Source of the DNA: Rikenellaceae bacterium
GTDB lineage: Bacteria > Bacteroidota > Bacteroidia > Bacteroidales > Rikenellaceae
DNA: 9,489 nt
Assembly (NCBI GenBank): GCA_021203585.1
Contig: JAJQAW010000260.1
Span: 1-9,489, forward strand
Direction: 5' to 3'
A model generated the notes under the pieces. It was not told where the DNA came from. It saw only the letters and a program-made list of their open reading frames with translations, and made no database searches. The position numbers were made by a program, and so were the translations under genes. This document shows, piece by piece, positions 1-6,743 of this stretch. Every line of letters starts with the position of its first letter. Position 1 is the stretch's first letter.

Positions 1-352
1 ATCCGTAAGATACATTCATCCGATGGAACGGGTTTTTCCGGAGTGGGATCAGTCGTGCCAACCGTTGAATTCCAGGGAACGAGAGGCCGCAATCCTGCCG
101 CTCGGCCGGATTCGAACGGAAGGGAGGCCGGGTGGGCGATCATAACGGCAAGTAAGGTTGTTCACTTTCCGGCAAGCGGCAGGCACCCCGCTCTCATTCC
201 TTACAGCAAGGCATGGAGGAGGGGATTTCCCGGGTGAAAAATCGACTTCCCGGTTCGGTCCGTAGCGTTACCCCAAACCACACTTCCCTCCCGGACAGCA
301 GCAGAGCGGCTGTCTTTTTATGGCTTCCGATGATACCGGCTAGGCGATCCTG
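1..352. other. Region without an assignable gene at the left edge
   Basis: I recognise no gene here. Two + strand frames are open from the window edge: one runs to a stop at 235-237 (about 78 codons) and one to a stop at 143-145 (47 codons). The second has the more protein-like composition and could be the 3' tail of a gene lying to the left, but neither tail resembles a family I know. The + strand terminator at 294-319 suggests that some + strand transcript does end here. A TTCGAA sequence near 112-117 looks superficially like a tRNA T-loop, but no cloverleaf can be folded around it. Confidence 0.4.
294..319 (+). terminator. Rho-independent terminator, + strand
   Basis: GACAGC (294-299) pairs with GCTGTC (309-314). 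A GC/GC pair (301-302 with 306-307) extends the stem inside, and TTTTT follows at 315-319. The T-run is on the + strand side only, so it stops + strand transcription before it enters the oppositely oriented MFS gene that ends at 353. The gene it serves is not identifiable in the window. Confidence 0.7.
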
Positions 353-1732
353 TCAGACCTCCTCGCCATAGCGTTCCCGTTCGATCTCTTTGAGCGATTT
401 ACCGCGGGTATTGGGCGCCCACACCGTTCCGACGATCCAGGAAATCAACAGCAATCCCATCATGATGTATGCCGCGCGGTTGAATCCTTCGCCGTTGTGT
501 CCGTAAATGTAGACGAAACCCAGTCCCCAGAGGGCGGAAGCCGCCCGGACAATGAAGAACATGACTCCTTGTGCAGCGGCCCGATATCGGGCAGGGAAAA
601 GTTCGGAGGACCAAAGCGCGTAGAATCCTTGCACGGAAATCCCGGCCTGAATACCCCAGAGCAGAGTAAACACCCACAACCCGGAAATCGTATGAACCCC
701 CATGAAAATCAGCATGAGCCACGCCAATACCCCTACGCCGACCCCGAAGCAGTAGAGCCAGCGCTGATTCACTTTGTCCGCCAGCTTAGCAAAGCCGAAA
801 TAGGTCACAAAAATGATAATGATCCACTGGATGGCAGCCAGCATGTTGGCCTGCGCGTTGGAGAGTCCGCCCGCGGTCTCATAGATATGCGGCTGGAAAA
901 AGCCCATCACGGAGGCAACCAAATTCCAAGTGAGATAGATACCGGCCAAAAAGACAATCGCCCGTACATTTTTTTTGTGAGTGAACAGCGCTCCGAAAGA
1001 GGAGAAAACGCTTTTTTGAGCGCCCTGGCCGGCCAGTTGGGCTTCGGCCCGCTTGGCCTCTTCCCAGTCTTTGGACTCGTTGAGTTTGCGCTGCAAATTC
1101 CAAGCGATGAAGGCCACGACAAACAGCGAGCCGAAAATAATACGACTGCTGAATACGTTCAGCGCGGCGCCGCTGACCGATCCGCCGGTCAACCACCCCG
1201 CTATTTTTTCCACGAATCCGAACAGTACGCCGGAAGCTTCACCGCCGGTAGCGGGAGCCAGCAGCATTCCGAGGATCAGGATGATGGTCGGCCCTACGCC
1301 CCAGGCCACCTGCGATATTCCGATGTTTCGTCCGCGGTTATGAATTTCGGAATTTTCCGAAATGTAGGTCCACGATGCGGGTACTCCGATTCCTACCGAA
1401 ATCCCGGTCACCAGGAATCCGAGCAACAACATCGGGAAATTGACGGTGAACATGATAATGGCTACCCCGAGCATGTAAACCAGCATGTTATAGGTATAAA
1501 TTTTTTTGCGGCCGTATTTGTCGGCCAGGAATCCTCCGATGATGGCGCCGATGGCCGCGCCGAAACAGTTGGCGCTGATAGCGTTCAGCCAGCCCAGATT
1601 CCCTTCTGAAAGTCCGAGGTAATTTTGCCAGAGGGTCAACCCGCTGGCACCGGCCACAATCGCGCCGGCGTCCAGGTAATTGGTCAACGAGACGGCAATG
1701 GTACTTTTTAAGCTTCCTTTTTTAGGTTCCAT
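353..1732 (-). CDS. MFS transporter, sugar-porter type
   Basis: This inner-membrane secondary transporter has 459 residues and about 12 hydrophobic helices, the standard size for the family. MFS and sugar-porter signatures are visible: the loop 2-3 motif GGFLADKYGRKK at about 66-77, a weaker repeat KLADK near 316-320 between helices 8 and 9, SELFPARYRAAAQG at 376-389, and PNTRGKSLKEIERE at about 440-453, which matches the sugar-porter C-terminal PETKGKSLEEIE pattern. A long charged cytoplasmic loop (about 215-255) separates the halves, and a glycine-rich segment (about 160-195) lies after helix 5. The substrate cannot be read from sequence; a monosaccharide or polyol driven by a cation gradient is likely from the family. 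The ATG at 1730-1732 follows an AT-rich leader (1733-1750) without a Shine-Dalgarno, usual in Bacteroidota. The gene stands alone, 509 bases from rubrerythrin, so operon membership is doubtful. Confidence 0.88.
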   Translation of the reverse strand: MEPKKGSLKSTIAVSLTNYLDAGAIVAGASGLTLWQNYLGLSEGNLGWLNAISANCFGAAIGAIIGGFLADKYGRKKIYTYNMLVYMLGVAIIMFTVNFPMLLLGFLVTGISVGIGVPASWTYISENSEIHNRGRNIGISQVAWGVGPTIILILGMLLAPATGGEASGVLFGFVEKIAGWLTGGSVSGAALNVFSSRIIFGSLFVVAFIAWNLQRKLNESKDWEEAKRAEAQLAGQGAQKSVFSSFGALFTHKKNVRAIVFLAGIYLTWNLVASVMGFFQPHIYETAGGLSNAQANMLAAIQWIIIIFVTYFGFAKLADKVNQRWLYCFGVGVGVLAWLMLIFMGVHTISGLWVFTLLWGIQAGISVQGFYALWSSELFPARYRAAAQGVMFFIVRAASALWGLGFVYIYGHNGEGFNRAAYIMMGLLLISWIVGTVWAPNTRGKSLKEIERERYGEEV

Positions 1733-2241
1733 GTGTTTATAATTAATTTTTGCTTTTAGGTCAGGTCGTTACGCCACAGGACCGATTCCGCCGGGTAGGC
1801 GGTGCCGGTGTCATTCATTTCTGTTTCGGGATAGATCCTGTACGCATAGTTTATATCGTTTTGGGCCTTGCCGGGATGCAATTTACGATTTTTTTTGGAA
1901 ATTTCGTAAAAAAGAAAAAAAGGGAAGCCCGGTTCCCGCAAAGAGGAACGGAACGGTCTAAAAGCAGAACCAGGGGCCGGTTCAAACCGGATAAGTAGCT
2001 CTCCGGAGCGGCCCGCTGCGGGGCACTGGAGTATCCTTTACTCGATCTCCGACAGACCCTTTACCCTCCATTGCCTACACGGAGGGTGGTCCGGACGGCC
2101 CGGTTCTGCCACGGATTTTGGGTCAGGGTGCAGCAAGCCGGATCGGGTCCGATTCATTCATCTCCCCGATCGCGGCCCGGCACGGTCGATAACCAAAAAG
2201 GCTTCCCCGCAGGGAAGCCTTTTGAACGAAGAAACCGTCCC
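1733..2241. other. Long intergenic region with inverted repeats, upstream of the MFS gene
   Basis: No credible gene is present on either strand; the short open frames look like chance. Because transcription runs leftward from rubrerythrin to the transporter, this stretch is the promoter and leader region of the transporter after the rubrerythrin terminator. It contains inverted repeats without T-runs: ACCCTCC/GGAGGGT (2063-2069 and 2081-2087), GATCGGG/CCCGATC (2141-2147 and 2165-2171), a GTCCGGAC palindrome (2089-2096) and CCGGTT/AACCGG (1977-1990). The part from 1880 to 1921 is A/T-rich. I saw no convincing -7/-33 promoter pair and no riboswitch or RNA family that I recognise. Confidence 0.5.
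2195..2223 (-). terminator. Rubrerythrin transcription terminator
   Basis: A perfect 12-bp stem, AAAAGGCTTCCC (2196-2207) with GGGAAGCCTTTT (2212-2223), closes a 4-base loop. Read on the minus strand it ends in TTTTT and begins 18 bases past the rubrerythrin stop codon. The A/T flanks would also allow some + strand termination, but the minus-strand use is the obvious one. Confidence 0.88.
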
Positions 2242-2817
2242 TTAATAATTTTCTTTCATCGGTTCGAAATAAGCCTGCGGATGGGCGCAAGCCGGACATT
2301 GTTCCGGCGCCTGCTTACCCGTGTGGATATAACCGCAATTCCGGCATTGCCAACTGATCGGCTCTTCCCGTTCGAACACTTTTTGTTCCGTCACCCGCTG
2401 CAATAAAATTCGATACCGCCGCTCATGCTCTTTTTCCACTTCGGCACTCTTGCGCCACACCGTAGCAATGACCGAAAAACCTTCTTCGTCGGCGATGGCG
2501 GCAAATTCTTCGTACAAATCGTGCCATTCCTCATATTCACCCGCAGCGGCAGCCTCGAGATTCTCCCGAGTAGAACCGATCACACCGGCCGGAAAAGAGG
2601 CCGTGATCTCCACTTCTCCTCCCTCCAGAAATTTAAAAAAACGTTTGGCATGCTCCTTTTCCTGTTCGGCCGTTTCGGTAAACACTCCGGCAATCTGCTC
2701 GTATCCCTCCTTTTTGGCTTTGCTGGCAAAATAGGTGTAGCGCATACGGGCCTGGGATTCACCGGCGAACGATTTCAACAAATTCTGTTCGGTTCTGGTT
2801 CCTTTCACACTCTTCAT
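2242..2817 (-). CDS. rbr: Rubrerythrin
   Basis: Rubrerythrin is a cytoplasmic non-haem diiron peroxidase that reduces hydrogen peroxide to water in anaerobes and microaerophiles. The 191 residues match the length of classical rubrerythrin. The N-terminal ferritin-like four-helix domain (about 1-145) carries the diiron ligand pattern: E20, E53-x-x-H56, E94, E97 and E128-x-x-H131. The C-terminal rubredoxin domain (about 153-191) has C158-x-x-C161 and C174-x-x-C177 for a single Fe(Cys)4 site, in the typical CRNCGY and CPACAHP contexts. All key residues are present, so the enzyme should be active. The ATG at 2815-2817 follows an A-rich leader. The gene lies 54 bases downstream of perR in the same direction, and a perR-rubrerythrin arrangement is known from other anaerobes such as Desulfovibrio, so PerR control by co-transcription or a local promoter is likely. 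Confidence 0.96.
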   Translation of the reverse strand: MKSVKGTRTEQNLLKSFAGESQARMRYTYFASKAKKEGYEQIAGVFTETAEQEKEHAKRFFKFLEGGEVEITASFPAGVIGSTRENLEAAAAGEYEEWHDLYEEFAAIADEEGFSVIATVWRKSAEVEKEHERRYRILLQRVTEQKVFEREEPISWQCRNCGYIHTGKQAPEQCPACAHPQAYFEPMKENY

Positions 2818-2832
2818 TTTGATACTTTTTTA

Positions 2833-2862
2833 GAAAGTTACACGTATTCATTAGGGTTAATG
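2833..2862 (-). promoter_or_regulatory. Possible rubrerythrin promoter and operator
   Basis: In the 54-base perR-rbr gap the minus strand reads TAACTTTC (2840 to 2833), 7 of 8 matches to the Bacteroidetes -7 consensus TAnnTTTG, but no good -33 TTTG is spaced correctly. Just upstream lies the inverted repeat CATTA-gggt-TAATG (2849-2862), which could be a regulator half-site pair. The resulting leader would be very short. Read-through from perR may be enough for expression, so this is tentative. Confidence 0.3.
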
Positions 2863-2871
2863 GTATCCGTT

Positions 2872-3300
2872 CTATCGAGGCGGTTCGTTCCGGAATTTGC
2901 CGATGAGTTGGATCTGGATGTCGGACAATTCGAATCCCTCCACCGGCTGACGGGAAATGTATTCCCGGATCAGATTCTCCAGCGCCGGGTCTTCGAAATC
3001 TTCGATCCGGTGATCGGTCCGGTCATACAGATGTACGTGCTGGTGCACGTGCACATCGTAATATTTTTTATTGCTTCCGGTGTGCACCTGTGTAATTATT
3101 CCCTGTTCGAGCAAAGCATCCAGGGTGTTGTAAATCGTGGCCAGGCTGATGGTCGGAAAATTCCGATGCACCTGCGCCACGACCTCTTCCGCGCAAACAT
3201 GCCCTAAGTCCAGCAAGGCCTGATACACAGCGATTCGCTGCGGAGTAGCTTTCAACCCACGCTCCGAAAGCTTTTGTTGTATCACTTTGACCTGGTCCAT
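2872..3300 (-). CDS. perR: PerR-type Fur-family peroxide-sensing repressor
   Basis: This is a 142-residue Fur-superfamily repressor with an N-terminal winged helix (about 1-80; TPQR at 19-22, recognition helix around SLATIYNTLDALLEQG at 52-67) and a C-terminal metal-binding dimerisation domain. Aligned by eye to Bacillus subtilis PerR, all five regulatory-metal ligands are kept: H34, D82, H88, H90 and D101 (B. subtilis H37, D85, H91, H93, D104). The aspartate at the last position favours PerR over Fur. In PerR, Fe(II) at this site and peroxide lead to histidine oxidation and release of DNA. Both CxxC motifs of the structural zinc site are missing: the first reads D93-x-x-D96 and the C-terminus has no cysteine; the only cysteine is C36. 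The gene precedes rubrerythrin and has a Per-box-like palindrome upstream, which supports the peroxide role. Assignment to a general Fur regulator is the alternative. Confidence 0.87.
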   Translation of the reverse strand: MDQVKVIQQKLSERGLKATPQRIAVYQALLDLGHVCAEEVVAQVHRNFPTISLATIYNTLDALLEQGIITQVHTGSNKKYYDVHVHQHVHLYDRTDHRIEDFEDPALENLIREYISRQPVEGFELSDIQIQLIGKFRNEPPR

Positions 3301-3330
3301 ATTCGACTCTTAAAGATAGTGCAAATTAAA

Positions 3331-3345
3331 TTAGAATTATTCTTA
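3331..3345. promoter_or_regulatory. Per-box-like operator upstream of perR
   Basis: TTAGAATTATTCTTA matches the Bacillus Per box TTATAATnATTATAA at all but two or three positions. It is a 7-1-7 inverted repeat with one mismatch (3332/3344); including the flanking AAA/TTT, 9 of 10 base pairs of symmetry are kept over 3328-3348. It begins 30 bases before the perR start codon and overlaps a plausible perR promoter on the minus strand, TTGC (about 3352-3349), 19 bases, then TTAATTTG (about 3329-3322). This fits PerR autorepression. A second, offset palindrome GCAAAT/ATTTGC (3321-3326 and 3345-3350) encloses it. Confidence 0.65.
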
Positions 3346-3428
3346 TTTGCAACTATTTCTAAATAAATTTTCTTCTTTGTTTTGCGGTCCTCCATGTTCC
3401 TCCCGGAAACCGGAAAGGAAGGCGGTAT

Positions 3429-3459
3429 TTTTCAATTCTTTAAAAAACCGCTATCTTTA
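3429..3459 (+). promoter_or_regulatory. Candidate rhamnosidase promoter (Bacteroidetes type)
   Basis: TATCTTTA at 3452-3459 matches 7 of 8 positions of the Bacteroidetes -7 element TAnnTTTG. A T-rich -33 candidate (TTTT, 3429-3432) lies 19 bases upstream. The -7 element ends 28 bases before the preferred ATG at 3488, which leaves a short A-rich leader of the usual kind. This position also argues against the ATG at 3347, which lies upstream of the promoter. Confidence 0.5.
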
Positions 3460-3487
3460 TCCCATTACGAAAAAAATAACTAACCAT

Positions 3488-6253
3488 ATGGCCATTTTAT
3501 TCAAACGGACAGGGTTGCTTGTTGCTGCCATACTCGCAATTTCCGCTTTGCGGGCAATCGATATCCCGAAGTTGTACTGCGAAAGCGTGGAAAATCCGAT
3601 AGGCATCCAGACCCTACAGCCCCGCTTGGGGTGGCAGCTGCATTCGGAGAAAAAGGGAGATCTGCAAACCCGCTATCACATTATTGTCTCTTCCACGGCC
3701 TCCGGAGCGGCGGAACTACACGGCGATCGGTGGGATTCCGGAGAAATGGAATCTTCCCAAAGCCAGGGAATTCTCTACCGGGGCGCTCCCCTGGAAGGCG
3801 GAAAAGAGTACTACTGGCGCGTTCGGGTGTGGGACGCCGAAGGAGTCCCGTCTCCCTGGAGCGATATCGCACGGTGGGAACAAGCCCCGGACCGCGAAAT
3901 GCTGAACGCTCAATGGATCGGTGCGATCGACCGCCCGGAGAGTAAATTGCCGGTCGGAAACCGTACGTTTCATTCCCCTTCGTTGAAAGACAGCCTGATT
4001 GTCGAAAACTGGGGAGAGGTTCCGGAACTGGCCAAACACAGCATCCAACTCCGCAAGCCGGTGCTGCTGGACAAACCGGTGGAAAAAGCCGTGATTTATA
4101 TTTCCGGGTTGGGTCACTATGAATTGACCATCAATGGTTGCAAAGTAGACCAAAGCCAGTTCGCCCCCTTTTGGAGCGATTACGATAAAACGGTTTACTA
4201 TAATATATACTCCGTGGAGGAATGGCTCCGGGGCGGTGAAAATGTACTGGGAGTGCTGCTCGGCAACGGCTTTTATAATGTCGCCGGTACCCGTTATCGT
4301 AAATTGTGGGTTACCTTCGGGCCGCCGACACTGTTTTTCCAGATGCAGGTGAACTACCAGGACGGCACGAGGGATACTTTTTATTCCGACAGCAGTTGGA
4401 AATGGGCCGAAAGTCCGCTCGTTTTCAATGATCTTTTCGGAGGAGAAGATTACGACGCTCGCCTGGAACAACCGGGCTGGGATCAACCGGGATTCGAAGA
4501 TTCGGCCTGGAAGCAGGCCGTAGTGCAGGCTCCTCCTTCCGGAAAATTGACCACCCAATTGGCCCCTCCGGTAAAAATCATGCAAACCTTTCCGGTAAAA
4601 ACCGCGACCCAGGTCGGCCCGCATACCCGGGTTTTCGATATGGGCCAGAATCTCTCCGGCTTCCCGACCGTTACCGTGCAGGGAAAACCGGGCCAAACTA
4701 TCCGGCTGATTCCCGGTGAAAGCCTCAACCCCGACGGTACCGTGAACCAACGGCGTACCGGCAGTCCCCATTACTACGAATATACCCTGAAAAGCGACCG
4801 TCCCGAAACCTGGACCCCTCGTTTCAGTTATTACGGCTACCAATACATCGAGGTTCCGCAAGCGGATTACTTGACCGGAAGCGGCGAACGTCCTGTGATT
4901 CGGGAATTGATTTCCAATTGGGTATACAACAGCGTGGAAGAAACGGGCACTTTCGAAAGCTCGAACGAGATCTTCAACCAGGCGCACTGGCTGATTAATA
5001 ATGCCATCAAAAGCAATATGCAAGCCGTTTTCACCGATTGTCCGCATCGGGAAAAATTGGGCTGGATCGAACAGGTACACCTCAACGGGCCCGGAATTTA
5101 TTACAATTACGACGTGGCCCGGTTGATCCCTAAATCCCTGCAGGACATGGCGGACGGACAGCGCGCCAACGGATTGGTTCCCTCCATCGTCCCGGAATAT
5201 ACCGATTTTACCGCACAAAGCTGGGGAGCCGATTTTGCCGATTCTCCGGAATGGGGCGCGGCGATATGCGTCACTCCCTGGCAATATTATGAATATTACG
5301 GCGATCCCTCGATGATTCATACCTATTACCCGAACATGCAGCGATACGTCGATTATTTGGGCACGCGAGCCGACCGTTATATCGTCTCGCACGGCCTGGG
5401 AGACTGGTACGATTACGGCGAGCACCGAGCCGGGTATTCGAAAAACAGTCCGATTTCCCTGTCGGCTACCTCCCATTGGTATCTCTGCGTACTGAAAACC
5501 ATCCAGAGCGCGCAACTGGTCGGGGACCAGGCCGGGGTGGAAAAATACATGGCCTTGGCAGACCGGATCAAAGAGGCCTACAACCGGGAATTTTACAACC
5601 CGCAAACCAAACAATACGCTATCGGCAGCCAATTTTCGAATGCCATATCGATCTACCTGGATCTGGTGCCTCCGGCCGATAAACAGGCGGTCTTGGATCA
5701 TCTCGTCGCCGATATCCACGCCCATGGAACACGGCTCACGACCGGAGACGTGGGGAACCGGTATCTCTTCCGCGTATTGGCGGACAACGGGTACGAAGAG
5801 GTTTTGTACGATATGCTCAACCACTACGATGCGCCCGGTTACGGTTACCAACTGGCGTACGGGTTGACCACCCTGACCGAACAATGGGACCCGAGTCAGG
5901 GCAATTCCTGGAACCATTTCATGATGGGACAATTGGAAGAATGGTTGTACGGTTACCTGGCAGGCATTCGTTCGGTCCATTTTTCAGGCTTCCGGGAAAT
6001 TCTGTTTGCCCCGCAAGTGGTGGGAGATATGACTTACGCCAAAGCGACCCACCGGACCAAGTACGGCACCATTCTTTCCGAATGGAAACTCACGGACGGC
6101 CGTTGGGAATATCGGGTTCAGGTGCCGGTCAACTGCACCGCTACCGTGGTATTGCCCAAAGGGTTTAAAAATGCCGAATTGGACCGCAAAAGCATTTCCG
6201 GGGACCGCGTGGCCATTGGATCGGGAAGCTACACCATCACCTGTCAACTGTAA
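3488..6253 (+). CDS. Exported alpha-L-rhamnosidase, glycoside hydrolase family 78
   Basis: This inverting exo-hydrolase releases terminal alpha-L-rhamnose from plant or microbial glycans or glycosides. From the ATG at 3488 it has 921 residues. The frame is open from 3347, but this start gives a clean signal peptide (K6, R7, hydrophobic 9-21, cleavage near A23) and fits the promoter. There is no lipobox cysteine, so it is periplasmic or secreted. Domain order by eye: Fn3-like module (about 25-135), beta-sandwich rhamnosidase N-domain (about 190-355), concanavalin-like module (about 358-475), (alpha/alpha)6 catalytic barrel (about 480-830) and C-terminal beta domain. Catalytic signatures are DCPHREKLGW at 517-526, with E522 as probable general acid, and TLTEQW with E798 as probable general base, followed by a WNHFMMGQLEEWLYGYLAGI-type barrel end. 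The common GWTGD is GWIEQ here, so Q529 replaces a sugar-binding aspartate. folA follows after 4 bases. Confidence 0.93.
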   Translation: MAILFKRTGLLVAAILAISALRAIDIPKLYCESVENPIGIQTLQPRLGWQLHSEKKGDLQTRYHIIVSSTASGAAELHGDRWDSGEMESSQSQGILYRGAPLEGGKEYYWRVRVWDAEGVPSPWSDIARWEQAPDREMLNAQWIGAIDRPESKLPVGNRTFHSPSLKDSLIVENWGEVPELAKHSIQLRKPVLLDKPVEKAVIYISGLGHYELTINGCKVDQSQFAPFWSDYDKTVYYNIYSVEEWLRGGENVLGVLLGNGFYNVAGTRYRKLWVTFGPPTLFFQMQVNYQDGTRDTFYSDSSWKWAESPLVFNDLFGGEDYDARLEQPGWDQPGFEDSAWKQAVVQAPPSGKLTTQLAPPVKIMQTFPVKTATQVGPHTRVFDMGQNLSGFPTVTVQGKPGQTIRLIPGESLNPDGTVNQRRTGSPHYYEYTLKSDRPETWTPRFSYYGYQYIEVPQADYLTGSGERPVIRELISNWVYNSVEETGTFESSNEIFNQAHWLINNAIKSNMQAVFTDCPHREKLGWIEQVHLNGPGIYYNYDVARLIPKSLQDMADGQRANGLVPSIVPEYTDFTAQSWGADFADSPEWGAAICVTPWQYYEYYGDPSMIHTYYPNMQRYVDYLGTRADRYIVSHGLGDWYDYGEHRAGYSKNSPISLSATSHWYLCVLKTIQSAQLVGDQAGVEKYMALADRIKEAYNREFYNPQTKQYAIGSQFSNAISIYLDLVPPADKQAVLDHLVADIHAHGTRLTTGDVGNRYLFRVLADNGYEEVLYDMLNHYDAPGYGYQLAYGLTTLTEQWDPSQGNSWNHFMMGQLEEWLYGYLAGIRSVHFSGFREILFAPQVVGDMTYAKATHRTKYGTILSEWKLTDGRWEYRVQVPVNCTATVVLPKGFKNAELDRKSISGDRVAIGSGSYTITCQL

Positions 6254-6257
6254 ACCG

Positions 6258-6743
6258 ATGGTATCGATTATCGTAGCGATCGCGCAAAACGGAATCATCG
6301 GATCGGATAACCGATTGATCTGGCACATTTCCGAAGACTTAAAACGGTTCAAAGCCATTACTTCCGGCCATCCTGTAATCATGGGACGGAAAACCTACGA
6401 ATCCCTGGGCCGACCGCTACCCAACCGCCTGAATGTCGTCATCAGCCGGAATCCCGATTATTCGGGGGAGGGAATCACGGTGACCGACTCCTTGGAGAAA
6501 GCCATCGGGCTGTTTCCGGCCGATCAGGAGATATTTGTGATCGGAGGGGCGGAAGTTTACCGGCAAGCCCTGCCGCTCGCCGACCGGTTGTACCTCACCG
6601 AAGTGTGCGCCGATTACACCGGCGATACCGCTTTCCCATCCTGGAACCGCCAGGAGTGGGAGTTAATCAGTCAAGAGCGGTATGACAAAGGGGAGAAATT
6701 CGAACATCCGTTTTGTTTTCTGAATTTTATCCACAAAAAATAA
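6258..6743 (+). CDS. folA: Dihydrofolate reductase
   Basis: This cytoplasmic enzyme reduces dihydrofolate to tetrahydrofolate with NADPH and is the target of trimethoprim. The 161 residues match the bacterial enzyme length. The ATG at 6258 is chosen over the longer open frame from 6171 because the protein then begins directly with the first beta strand, MVSIIVAIAQNGIIG. Key residues align with E. coli numbering: W22, the substrate-protonating acid D27 within WHISEDLKRF, MGRKTYESLGRPLP with R44 and T46, R57, and the NADPH-binding IGGAEVY. The usual proline of the W-x-x-P motif is S25. The gene starts 4 bases after the rhamnosidase stop, so it is probably co-transcribed with it or has a promoter inside that gene; no obvious ribosome binding site is present. 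No strong terminator follows. The assignment is secure. Confidence 0.96.
   Translation: MVSIIVAIAQNGIIGSDNRLIWHISEDLKRFKAITSGHPVIMGRKTYESLGRPLPNRLNVVISRNPDYSGEGITVTDSLEKAIGLFPADQEIFVIGGAEVYRQALPLADRLYLTEVCADYTGDTAFPSWNRQEWELISQERYDKGEKFEHPFCFLNFIHKK

Noticed and set aside
95..135. tRNA-like T-arm around TTCGAA
   Set aside because: The bases beside the loop allow only about three pairs, there is no acceptor or anticodon stem at the right distance, and the sequence is simply a local palindrome.
497..1609. 370-codon + strand open frame across the MFS gene
   Set aside because: The product is rich in Gly, Pro, His, Gln and Glu with no domain pattern, while the minus strand encodes clear transmembrane helices and sugar-porter motifs.
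1750..1998. 82-codon + strand frame and 61-codon minus frame in the 1733-2241 gap
   Set aside because: Low-complexity Lys/Arg/Phe translation from an A/T run, no initiation context and no recognisable motif.
2115..2145. Resemblance to the GTCAGG...GCAGC segment of SRP 4.5S RNA
   Set aside because: The GGAA tetraloop core (GTCCGGAAGGAAGCAGC pattern) is absent and no domain IV hairpin can be drawn, so a 4.5S RNA is not supported.
2425..3207. 260-codon + strand open frame spanning rubrerythrin and perR
   Set aside because: It crosses two well-supported minus-strand genes and their promoter gap; the translation has no domain features.
3347..3487. Upstream in-frame start adding 47 residues to the rhamnosidase
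   Set aside because: It would bury the signal peptide, adds a segment with no homology features, and lies upstream of the likely promoter at 3429-3459.
3716..5980. 754-codon open frame on the minus strand inside the rhamnosidase gene
   Set aside because: It is fully antisense to a gene with intact GH78 motifs, and its translation has no recognisable domain. Long antisense open frames are expected where codon use avoids the matching stop complements.
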